DNA of 36,403 nucleotides from contig QHZO01000057.1 of the NCBI GenBank assembly GCA_003224695.1, positions 1-36,403 on the forward strand, given 5' to 3'. The notes under the pieces were generated by a model that worked only from the letters and a program-made list of their open reading frames with translations, ran no database searches and was not told where the DNA came from. This document shows positions 10,201-18,865 of the stretch, in pieces. Each line of letters starts with the position of its first letter. Position 1 is the stretch's first letter. The translations under genes were made by a program, and so were the position numbers. Source of the DNA: Acidobacteriota bacterium. Lineage in GTDB: Bacteria > Acidobacteriota > Terriglobia > UBA7540.

Positions 10201-10783
10201 GCCAGGAAACAGAATCGGCCTGACTATCGGCGACGTCTCCGGCAAGGGCGTCTCGGCGTCCCTGCAGATGGCCAACCTGCAAGGCCTGCTTCGCACCCAG
10301 GCCCCCACGGCTGAGAACCCGGCCGAGCTGGCGCGGCGAATCAACCGCCACTTGTTTGTCTCGTCTCGCGGCGCCAAATACTGTACGTTTTTCTACGCCG
10401 TTTTCGATGAAACGACGAAACAGTTGGAATTCGTCAATGCGGGGCACAACCCGCCCCTGCTTTTCAATGCCGGCGCTCGGAAGCTTTTGGAATCCACGGG
10501 CGTGCCGTTGGGACTTTTTCCGGAGGTAACGCACGAGACTAGGAACGAAACCCTCGACCCGGGAACCCTGGTGGTCCTTTACTCCGACGGGATCACCGAA
10601 GCGCGGGGCGGCGGCGGGAGGGCCTACGGCGTGGAGCGTTTGGTGAGCCTGGTCTCGAAGGAGCGCAAGAGGCTGCCTGAGGATTTGGTGGACCGAATCC
10701 TTGAGGACGTCCGCGCCTTTTCGGGCGACGCTCTGGCCGACGACGACCGGACGCTGGTGGTCATGAGGGTCAACCCGGTTTGA
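7274..10783 (+). CDS. PD40/beta-propeller-like sensor, multi-TM region, GAF, and RsbU/SpoIIE-type PP2C serine phosphatase
   Basis: ATG 7274. N-term [38 protein letters not shown] propeller motifs; hydrophobic middle; C-term [38 protein letters not shown]...[10 protein letters not shown] (PP2C SpoIIE). Confidence 0.88.
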   Translation: [1169 protein letters not shown]

Positions 10784-10834
10784 TCCGTCGGCTGACGGAC
10801 CTCGGCGAGTGCTCCCCCGCGAAAGGATCGACAA

Positions 10835-12004
10835 GTGATCGAACGGGCGAAAATTGAAAGTCTTATCGCCGCCCTGGTGAGAATCGAATCCATTAACCCC
10901 GACCTGGTCGAGGGCGGGAGCGGTGAGGAAAAAATCGCCCGTTTCGTCGCCGATTACTTGACGCGGGCCGGGCTCGAGTCTGCCTTCCGCGTATGCGCGC
11001 CGGCAAGCGCGCAGATGCCGTGCCGCGCCAATGCCGTGGGCATCCTCAAGGGCCGCGGAGGCGGGCGAAGCCTGATGTTGAATGGCCACCTCGATACGGT
11101 GGGAGTGGCCGGAATGCACGAGCCTTTTTCAGGGCGCGTCGAAGGGGGTCGCCTTTACGGACGGGGGGCCCAAGACATGAAAGGAGGCATTGCCGCCGCT
11201 CTTATAGCGATCGAATCCTTGGCAAACGGCCCGGCTTTAAAGGGCGATGTGGTTTTCGCCGGTGTCGCGGATGAAGAGTTCGAAAGCAAAGGCACGCGCG
11301 CTCTCCTTGAGAATGTCCGCACTGACGCGGCCGTGGTCATGGAGCCAACGGGGCTCGAAGTGGTTACCGCCCACAAGGGATTCGTGTGGGCCCAAGTCCA
11401 CACGCTCGGCCGGGCGGCGCACGGCAGCCGGCCTGAGGAAGGGCTTGACGCGATTGCCTTCATGGGGCGAGTCCTCGGAAAAATCGAAGCGCTGGAGGGG
11501 GAATTGCGTCGGCATCCGCACCCAAGGCTAGGTCCTGGCTCGGTTCATGCCTCGACTATTTCGGGCGGCCAGGAGCTTTCCAGTTACCCGGCAGAGAGCC
11601 AATTACGAATCGAGCGCCGCCTCCTCCCCGGAGAGGACGCCCAAACATTCGAGCGTGAGCTAGGAGAGATTCTGTCGGGGCTATCGAGTGCCGACAAGTC
11701 TTTCAGGGCCGAACTGAAAATGGGCTACTCCGCCCAGGCGTTGGAAACACCTCTGGAGGCGAGAATTGTTAGGACCCTCATGGCTTCGGCCACTAAAATC
11801 ATTGGCCCTCGGGCGAAGCTTGGCGCCCAAAGTTACTGGACGGACGCCGCATTCCTCAGCCAGGCGGGCATTTCGAGCGTCCTGTTCGGGCCTGGCGGCA
11901 GCGGGCTCCATTCCGCCGAAGAATTTGTATTGGTGGACGAAGTGGCCCAATGCTCTGAAGTGCTGGTTGAATGTGCCCGCGAGTTTTGCAATAGGGAGCC
12001 TTGA
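10835..12004 (+). CDS. M20 family metallopeptidase (ArgE/DapE-type deacylase)
   Basis: GTG start; MLNGHLDTVG, GRGAQDMKGGIAAALIA, ADEEFESKGTRALLE, GLHSAEEFV metal-ligand motifs. Confidence 0.9.
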   Translation: MIERAKIESLIAALVRIESINPDLVEGGSGEEKIARFVADYLTRAGLESAFRVCAPASAQMPCRANAVGILKGRGGGRSLMLNGHLDTVGVAGMHEPFSGRVEGGRLYGRGAQDMKGGIAAALIAIESLANGPALKGDVVFAGVADEEFESKGTRALLENVRTDAAVVMEPTGLEVVTAHKGFVWAQVHTLGRAAHGSRPEEGLDAIAFMGRVLGKIEALEGELRRHPHPRLGPGSVHASTISGGQELSSYPAESQLRIERRLLPGEDAQTFERELGEILSGLSSADKSFRAELKMGYSAQALETPLEARIVRTLMASATKIIGPRAKLGAQSYWTDAAFLSQAGISSVLFGPGGSGLHSAEEFVLVDEVAQCSEVLVECAREFCNREP

Positions 12005-12165
12005 CATACATGGGTGCGCCGTCGAGCTGAGATTGCCGGGAATTCAAGACTGGGAGTGAGGGCCGATGGGTAATAATGTGACAGGCTACGGCACGGAAGA
12101 AATTTGTGGTCTCTCGACTTGAGAATTACCCATGGCAGGTCTGTGGGTTGCGGGGGGCTCTGGTG

Positions 12166-12181
12166 TGGCCAAGGGATTGCA
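12166..12181 (+). promoter_or_regulatory. candidate sigma-54 (-24/-12) promoter upstream of pilin-like operon
   Basis: TGGC-N7-TTGCA with exact -24/-12 spacing, ~215 bp upstream of the first pseudopilin gene. Confidence 0.4.
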
Positions 12182-12395
12182 CACCCCTATGGGCCAGTGA
12201 TCCCTGAAGGCCTTTAGATAATCAGCCCGCGAGCCCTTGAAGTCGAGCTCGAAATCGTTTAATAATTGCGCAGAGGGGTAGTTCCCGTATTAAGCCGCCG
12301 TTGGAAGCTCGAGAGTTCTGCCGAGAACACGGCAGGATTGCGAGAATGAAACCTGAAGGCGTTGTCCTCGGGCGGCTCGTGGGAGGCCGCATCTG

Positions 12396-13010
12396 ATGAT
12401 TAAGCGAGACTCCGGGTTTTCGATGGTCGAGACGGTTGTGGTGGTTGTCATCATAGCCATCGTGCTGGCCTTTGCCATCCCCCAAGCCACCACGGCGATG
12501 CGCGACTACAGGCTTCACTCCGATGCCAGCGCCGTAGCAAGTCAGTTGAACGTGGCGCGCATGAGGGCCTCCTCCCAATACGCCCCTTACCGACTGGTGG
12601 TCAACATCGCCGTCGGAACCTATTGGATGGAAAAACTGTGCGGATTGACGACCAGCACGACAGACGCGAACTGCACTTCGGCTTATCAACCGCGCACCAC
12701 CGCGCAGATTGAGGGCGGGACACAATACGTCGGGACCAAAGACAAATATGCCACTTGCCGGCCCTCGAGCGTGTCCGCCTATCCCGGTACAATTCAAGGG
12801 GATCTCAGTCCCTGTCCAGCTCCACTCTATGTTTATTTTAATACGCGCGGCTCTCCGGTGGATAACACAGGCAGCCCCCTGGGGAACGGCGGTGCCATCC
12901 TCTATCTTTCCAATACGAGCAATATGGTGGACGCCGTCGTGGTATCGGTCGGAGGCAGCGTCACGGTTTACCAGTGGGAAACGTCCAGCTCGACCTGGAG
13001 CGCGAGATAA
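12396..13010 (+). CDS. GspH/FimT-type pseudopilin
   Basis: Prepilin leader DSG|FSMVETVVVVVIIAIVLAFAIPQATTAMRDYRLHSDASAVASQLNVARMRA; GGGAGG upstream. Confidence 0.88.
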   Translation: MIKRDSGFSMVETVVVVVIIAIVLAFAIPQATTAMRDYRLHSDASAVASQLNVARMRASSQYAPYRLVVNIAVGTYWMEKLCGLTTSTTDANCTSAYQPRTTAQIEGGTQYVGTKDKYATCRPSSVSAYPGTIQGDLSPCPAPLYVYFNTRGSPVDNTGSPLGNGGAILYLSNTSNMVDAVVVSVGGSVTVYQWETSSSTWSAR

Positions 13011-13053
13011 GATTTGCTGCTTGCCGTCGGGGCGAACGCGAAGGAGAGGCGCC

Positions 13054-13659
13054 ATGAGAAAAAAGGCGAATCACGAGGATCGAGGCGTGACTCTGATCGA
13101 GACCATGATGGCCGTGCTCATTGCGGTTTTCGGAGTATTCACCTTGGGACAGGTGTTGTTTCTTTCCATCGTCAACAACAAAAACCAGGGGGGGGAAGTT
13201 ACGCGCGCCACCATCTTCGCGCAGGATAAGATGGAAAAGCTCCTCTCGCCCAATTACGCCACTTGCACGCAGTCGCCAGCGACCTTGCAACCCTCCTCGG
13301 GTTCCACGTCCTGTAACACCACCAACATCAATGCCGCCAACTGGACGCAGGGGTTGTTGGCGGGAGGCCAGGTGAATCCCGTCGTCGCCAGTTGCCCGAC
13401 CTCTGGGAGTTCCGTCGGGTACATTGATTTCCTCGATGCCAATGGTCTGCAAGCGCCCAGCGGGGGGGCAACCTCTTGCTCGGCGCTCACCAATGTGCCC
13501 GTGTCCTATATTCGCATGTGGAAGGTGACCACGTTGGCTTCGACGGGGGGGCCGGAATTACTGCAAATCACCGTCTCCGTTTACGCCCAGAGCGCCGTCA
13601 GCGCACCCGGGGGTACACCCATCGTTCAACTGACCAGCTCCATTTCAAATCCGAATTAG
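13054..13659 (+). CDS. PilV-type minor pseudopilin
   Basis: MRKKANHEDRG|VTLIETMMAVLIAVFGVFTLGQVLFLSIVNNKNQGG; internal start in ORF 12709..13659. Confidence 0.82.
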   Translation: MRKKANHEDRGVTLIETMMAVLIAVFGVFTLGQVLFLSIVNNKNQGGEVTRATIFAQDKMEKLLSPNYATCTQSPATLQPSSGSTSCNTTNINAANWTQGLLAGGQVNPVVASCPTSGSSVGYIDFLDANGLQAPSGGATSCSALTNVPVSYIRMWKVTTLASTGGPELLQITVSVYAQSAVSAPGGTPIVQLTSSISNPN

Positions 13660-13670
13660 GGGAGATACAA

Positions 13671-14814
13671 ATGCCCGGAGCGACAACTCAACCCGGCGTG
13701 TCCGCGCGGACTCCAGGCAGTCTGGCCGGAGCGCGCGGGGACGTTGAGAATCGGACTCGGCGCGGGCTATTCGCTTCTCGAGCTGATGATCAGCGTGGCG
13801 ATCATTCTCCTCTTAATGTCGGCAGTCTTTCCTTTTATCGCCAAATCGCAAAAGACGTTCCAAGGGAGTCAGGCGAACGCGGAAGCGGACCAGAGCGCCC
13901 GTGCGGCCCTGGAGGTGATCAGCCAGGAAATCGGCCAGGCCGGCTACAATCCAAACTTCAATACGCCCCGAACTTCGTCCACCTCTGTAAACGCTTCGGC
14001 GACGCCTCAATGTATAACCGTGAACAACATCAATAAGATTAATCCAGGCGACTGGCTATACGTGGATACCGGGCCGAACGAAGAGTTGGTGCAAGTCATT
14101 TCCGAATCGGGTCTAGCGGGTCTTTCAAGCTCGGGCTGCAGTGGATCGAACGTGATTGAGGCGCGTTTTAACTTCGATCATTCTCCCTCCTCGCCCGGAA
14201 ACACGCCCTATCCGATTATCAGCTTCAAGATGCCTTACGGTGTCGGCATCATTCAGGGGTCGGGAACGTCGAACGACCAGCGGCTGGAGTTCTTCGGAGA
14301 CCTGAACCAGGATGGGACCCTCCAATACGTCGTTTACAGTCTGAACCCGGTGACTCCCGCCTCCACGCTGACCATCAACGGGACGGTGTATACGCTCTAC
14401 AATTTGTATCGTTCGATCACGCCGGTCACGTTTGCGAGTCTTTATCCCTTGAACGTCACCACCACGGCGTCTACTAACAACCTGGCTTCCGTATTGGTCG
14501 CGAACGTTCTCTACAACACCACGAACGCCAGCGGGCCGAGCGGCCAGCCGATTTTTGCCTACCCGAACGAAGTCACCATCGGAGTGGTTCCAAACGTCAT
14601 CACGGTGGTCGGAACCATCATCATCGCCATCAGCGTGGATGTCACGCCCATCAATCTGGCCACCGGTCAGCACCAATGGATTACCATGGCGACCCAAATC
14701 CGGCCGATCAATTTGGCCGCCGCCATTGCCGTGAACAACGCCGGCGGCGCTACTTACCTGCCGCCGTTGCCGCAGACCCTGCCCATGACCAATCCGACGA
14801 ATTACTATCAATGA
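13671..14814 (+). CDS. PilW-type minor pseudopilin, probable frameshift in the leader
   Basis: Main ORF 13744..14814 contains G|YSLLELMISVAIILLLMSAVFPFIAKSQKTFQGSQANAEADQSARAALEVISQEIGQAGYN. ATG 13671 with GGGGAGA upstream is in a different frame; removing one G at 13764-13766 gives ...RTRRG|YSLLELM. Confidence 0.78.
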
Positions 14815-14825
14815 GGTGCGATCTT

Positions 14826-16583
14826 ATGAGCTGGCGAAAAACCAACACGACTGTCGAGAAAATGGACGACGTCTCCTATGCAGGTCATTCGCGCCCCCTG
14901 GTCTCCCCGTCAGCCGACGGGGACCAGAGGGCAAGCTCCAGCGGGAATCCCTGGGTCCCCGCTTCCGCGGGGTCGACAGGAAATCGCGCGGTAACACGAG
15001 GGGAAGACGGGGTCGCCCTGATCCTGGTTTTGCTCGCCATGCTGGTGATGAGCGCTCTGGCGGCGACCATTGTCTATACGGCGCGGGCGGAAACCTTCGC
15101 CAGCGGCAATTACAAATTGGAGACGGAAGCCGACTACCTGGCCAAGGCGGGCATCCAGAAGGCCGTCAACTGGTTCCGCAGCAATCACTACCAGGCCATC
15201 CAGCCAGCCCAGGCCCCCACGTATTATGCGGTGACTACCACCGGCGCCCCCTATTACCTTTACACTGCGAACAACTCGCCGGTGCAATGCGTCTCCGGCT
15301 GCTCCACCTTAAACTCGACCGTGCAATTGATTGGCTACGGGTCGGGCTCCACGAATTTCCCGAACATCTCGAACACGGCCAGCCCTTCGACGACGGTCGC
15401 CGCAGCGTTCAATTCGGATTTGGGAAACTTTTCGGTCACCGACGCGAGCGGGAACCAGTTGGGAACGTTCTCGGTTCGGGCGACGCTGATGAATTATCAG
15501 ACCGTTGGCCGCGGCACACAGCCTCCATACACGATCGTGCCGATTGATACCTGGATGATAACATCCCTCTCAAAATATACGGGGGGACAAGGCATCACCT
15601 TGGCCAGCGCGGAAGAGGCAGCCATCGTCCAGCCTATTTACGTCCCAAACCTGAGTAGCGCCCTCTATGGCTTTTGCAGCGTCACCATGAGCGGGAGCGC
15701 CGGAGTTTGCACCGATTCCTTCAATTCCGCTCTCGGCGCTTACGGCGGCGGCAACAACAACACGGCCGCAGCCGGATGCAATGGAAACAGCGCCAGGAAC
15801 ATCATTGACACCGGAGCAAACGTCGGCGCCAATGGCGGCGTGACGCTCGGTTCGAACGTCACGGTGTCGGGGAACGTGGTCATTGGCACCGGCGCGCCCA
15901 CAACTTGCCCCACTGGATACTCCGGAAGCACCAGCTCGGTGCTGGGCGAGGTGATAAACGGACCCTATAAGGCCCCCCCGCCAGCGCCGACGTTTCCGAC
16001 GGGTTTTCCAGGTACTGCGCCGAGCTTCGCGGTGAACCAGAACAACAGCCCTCAGGTTTTCCCCTTGGGCACGGGCTCAACCTGCAACGGGTCTGCGGCG
16101 AACCCCTTTGAAATTGGCAGCCTCTCGATAAATGGAAGCAGTCCGGTGGTCGAATTTGTGGGCAGTCAAGATCCGGCGAATCCGATCTACTACGATATTG
16201 ACAGTCTGTCGGAACAAACGGGAGACATCTACGTTTCCGGTTATGTGGTGCTGAATATTCAATCCGGGTTGAGCATCACGGGCAACGGAACCTCCAACGG
16301 AATCTCCGGCGATATCCCTCCTGAGTACTTGGTAATAAATTATGCGGGCACCAGCACGGCGAGCATCGGCGGCAACGGCGCGATATCTGCGGTGCTCAAC
16401 GCGCCCAATGCGGAGGTTGACTTGGGTGGAGGCGGTCACCTGGGATACTTTGTAGGGGCAATCCAAGCGAATAGTGTCAACGACATGGGCGGCTATCCCG
16501 TCCATTATGACTTGCAACTCGGCCGGATGGGCGGCACCATGGGCGCACCGACCACCACGGCATATTCGCGCCAGAAAATGTAG
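14826..16583 (+). CDS. PilX-like pilus assembly protein
   Basis: EDG|VALILVLLAMLVMSALAATIVYTARAETFASGNYKLETEADYLAKAGIQKAVNWF. ATGA overlap at 14811 gives an alternative start 15 bp upstream. Confidence 0.75.
   Translation: MSWRKTNTTVEKMDDVSYAGHSRPLVSPSADGDQRASSSGNPWVPASAGSTGNRAVTRGEDGVALILVLLAMLVMSALAATIVYTARAETFASGNYKLETEADYLAKAGIQKAVNWFRSNHYQAIQPAQAPTYYAVTTTGAPYYLYTANNSPVQCVSGCSTLNSTVQLIGYGSGSTNFPNISNTASPSTTVAAAFNSDLGNFSVTDASGNQLGTFSVRATLMNYQTVGRGTQPPYTIVPIDTWMITSLSKYTGGQGITLASAEEAAIVQPIYVPNLSSALYGFCSVTMSGSAGVCTDSFNSALGAYGGGNNNTAAAGCNGNSARNIIDTGANVGANGGVTLGSNVTVSGNVVIGTGAPTTCPTGYSGSTSSVLGEVINGPYKAPPPAPTFPTGFPGTAPSFAVNQNNSPQVFPLGTGSTCNGSAANPFEIGSLSINGSSPVVEFVGSQDPANPIYYDIDSLSEQTGDIYVSGYVVLNIQSGLSITGNGTSNGISGDIPPEYLVINYAGTSTASIGGNGAISAVLNAPNAEVDLGGGGHLGYFVGAIQANSVNDMGGYPVHYDLQLGRMGGTMGAPTTTAYSRQKM
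14899..14972. repeat. two palindromic repeats inserted within the pilX-like coding region
   Basis: CTGGTCTCCCCGTCAGCCGACGGGGACCAG hairpin (14899-14928) and CCCCGCTTCCGCGGGG (14957-14972); translate to SADGDQ...GNPWVPASAG. Confidence 0.75.
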
Positions 16584-16589
16584 TTCACA

Positions 16590-16655
16590 CCTGTAGGGGC
16601 GACCCTTGTGGTCGCCCCGCAGACGCCAGGGCGGGCACAAGGCCCGCCCCTACGG
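16590..16655. repeat. double-hairpin intergenic repeat
   Basis: GTAGGGGCGACC-cttgt-GGTCGCCCC and GGGCGGGC-acaag-GCCCGCCCCTAC; outer ends GTAGGGGC/GCCCCTAC also inverted. Confidence 0.8.
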
Positions 16656-16827
16656 ACCACGCATCTACCCCGGCCATCCCGCCCGCCGCGATACTGCAAC
16701 CACGGCGAGGACTGTCACCACAATTCGCAGGTCCCGTTTGCCCGCATCTCCGGTTGCCCGTTTGCGTGGCGAGGCGTATAGTACCGTCGAAACGGTCGTT
16801 AAGAACTCAATTACGTCCGGAGGCAAC

Positions 16828-18792
16828 ATGGACAAGAACCGCGCGGCCCTCAAGAGCCCGATGGAAGGGGAAATTCCGTTGGTTCTCTCCGGCGCCTGGC
16901 CGGTCAAAGTGCGCAACCTCGTGGTGCGCCACGTCGAGCTGTTTTTCATTTTGGTCATCCTGATTACCGTCACGGTCGTTTTCTTTTACATCCCTTTCTA
17001 TAAAATCGCGTTCTTGAATTTCTTTTATTTGCCCGTCCTAGCCGCCGCGTATTTCATGGGGAAGCGTCAAGCGGTCTTGGGAGCCACCCTGTGCATTCTG
17101 CTCGTTGTCTTCTTTGCTTACTTCCATCCCGAGTGGTTCAACCAAATGGGCACGCGGGTCATTGACACGTTCATGCTGATTGCAATCTGGGGAGGCTTCC
17201 TGATTCTGGCCAGCGCGGGCGTGGGAGCGCTTCAGGAACGCGTCGCGAAAGGATTCGAGGAAACCCGGCAGCTCCTGGAAGAGCTCAAGCGCAGCCGCGT
17301 AACGGAAGAAATGAAGGAAAAAGTTGAGAAGACCCTCTATTCGACGATGGATCCCGTGGTGGCGAAGCTCGCCACGGAAGGGAAACTGCGCTTCGAGAAG
17401 CGCGAAATCAGCGTCATGTTCACGGATTTGACCGAATTCACGCGCTATTCGGACCAGCACCGCGCGGACATCGTGCTGGAAGAGCTGAATTCTTTCCTGG
17501 CGCAGATGGAGCCGGTCATCGAGCTGTTCCGAGGCCATATTGACAAGTACATGGGCGATGGAATGATGGTGGAGTTTGGCGCGCCGGTGGATTACGACCG
17601 TCACGCCCTGATGGCGGTTTTGGCCGGCTGGAAGATGCAGGAAAAAATGAAGCGGCTCAATGCGCCCTGGAAGATGCGCGTCGGGATCGCCACCGGCCAG
17701 GCCATCATCGGCATGATGGGCTCGAAACGGCAGGCGTACACCGCGCTCGGGGACCGCGTCAACCTGGCCAAGCGGTTGGAGGAGGTGTGTCCGCCAGGCA
17801 AAGTTTGCATTGATGAGGAGACCTATCAGGCCGTCAAACCGTTTTTCTTGGTCACGAAGGTGCGCAACTCCGGCTATTCTCGCCAAGCCGACCAGGAAGT
17901 GCTCGACCGCGTAGACGCCCTGGAGGCGAAATTGGCGAACCAGGGAGAATCGCCGCAACTCTTGTACGATTTGGGGAAAAACTATTACCAGTTGAACGAC
18001 GCCATCCCCGCCATCCGCTATTTCCAGCGGGCTCTCGAGCTCGACCCGGACTCGACCGAGATCAAAGTGGCGTTTGCCGACGCCAACATGCGCAAAGACG
18101 AGATGGAGAAGGTCCAGGTCAAAGGCATGCTGCACAAGGTCACGGTCTACGAAGTGGGCCAACTGAAGGACCGATGGAGTGACGTCACCGTCGTCCCTCC
18201 CCACCTTTCCGAAGGCTACCGCTCGGTGGGGCAGTTGATCGAAATCCCCGAGGATGTTGTGCTCGGTGTGGAATCGCTGGACGGCTCGGTGGGCCACTCG
18301 CGCATGACGGCTCTGCTTTCTTACGCCATTGCCGATCATCTGGGATTGAACGAGGACCTGAAGAAGACCATCCTGTTTGCTGCTTACCTCCAGGACGTCG
18401 GCAAAGAAGCCGTGCCCCACCACATCCTGAACCGCGGCGGGAGCCTTACCGAACAAGAGACCAAACTGACGGATCGCTACGTCCCCGAAAGCGTCGCCGC
18501 GCTTAAGCGCATGGGGTATGTGGATCCGCACCTGCTTGAGATCGTCAACCACCATCACGAATGGTGGGGGGGCGGGGGCATCCCGGAAGGATTGGTGGGC
18601 GAGGCGATTCCAGTGGGAGCGCGCATCACCGCCGTCGCCGAATCGTATGCCGCCATGACTTCCTGGCGTCCCTATCACGAGCCCTGGGATACCAGAGTCG
18701 CCATGAGCGAATTGCGCAAAGGGGTGGAGAAGGGGCGGTTCGAGCCGCGCAGCGTCAACGCTCTGGCCGAGTTGCTCGCCCCGCCTGCCTGA
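16828..18792 (+). CDS. membrane class III adenylate/guanylate cyclase with TPR and degenerate HD-GYP domain
   Basis: GGAGG before ATG; 4 predicted TMs; cyclase motifs VMFTDLTEFTRYSD, DKYMGDGMMVEFG, YTALGDRVNLAKRLEE; TPR QLLYDLGKNYYQLNDAIPAIRYFQRALELDP; HD-GYP-like GHSRMTALL...AAYLQDVGKE...NHHHEWWGGGGIPEGLVGEAIP. Confidence 0.85.
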   Translation: MDKNRAALKSPMEGEIPLVLSGAWPVKVRNLVVRHVELFFILVILITVTVVFFYIPFYKIAFLNFFYLPVLAAAYFMGKRQAVLGATLCILLVVFFAYFHPEWFNQMGTRVIDTFMLIAIWGGFLILASAGVGALQERVAKGFEETRQLLEELKRSRVTEEMKEKVEKTLYSTMDPVVAKLATEGKLRFEKREISVMFTDLTEFTRYSDQHRADIVLEELNSFLAQMEPVIELFRGHIDKYMGDGMMVEFGAPVDYDRHALMAVLAGWKMQEKMKRLNAPWKMRVGIATGQAIIGMMGSKRQAYTALGDRVNLAKRLEEVCPPGKVCIDEETYQAVKPFFLVTKVRNSGYSRQADQEVLDRVDALEAKLANQGESPQLLYDLGKNYYQLNDAIPAIRYFQRALELDPDSTEIKVAFADANMRKDEMEKVQVKGMLHKVTVYEVGQLKDRWSDVTVVPPHLSEGYRSVGQLIEIPEDVVLGVESLDGSVGHSRMTALLSYAIADHLGLNEDLKKTILFAAYLQDVGKEAVPHHILNRGGSLTEQETKLTDRYVPESVAALKRMGYVDPHLLEIVNHHHEWWGGGGIPEGLVGEAIPVGARITAVAESYAAMTSWRPYHEPWDTRVAMSELRKGVEKGRFEPRSVNALAELLAPPA

Positions 18793-18827
18793 GATCTGTC
18801 CATTCCGCTGGAAGGAACAGACGCATT

Positions 18828-18862
18828 GGACTTTCAACTCTTGACTATTGACTGTCGACTTT
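18828..18862. repeat. degenerate heptamer tandem repeat (~5 units)
   Basis: GGACTTT CAACTCT TGACTAT TGACTGT CGACTTT between convergent genes. Confidence 0.6.
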
Positions 18863-18865
18863 TTT

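Noticed and set aside
10100-11119. 339-aa minus ORF over the phosphatase C-terminus and M20 N-terminus
   Set aside because: Antisense overlap of two strong CDSs; no family resemblance.
12007-12395. Riboswitch before the pilin operon (c-di-GMP GEMM considered)
   Set aside because: No GEMM or other riboswitch consensus recognised by eye; only hairpins and an inverted repeat.
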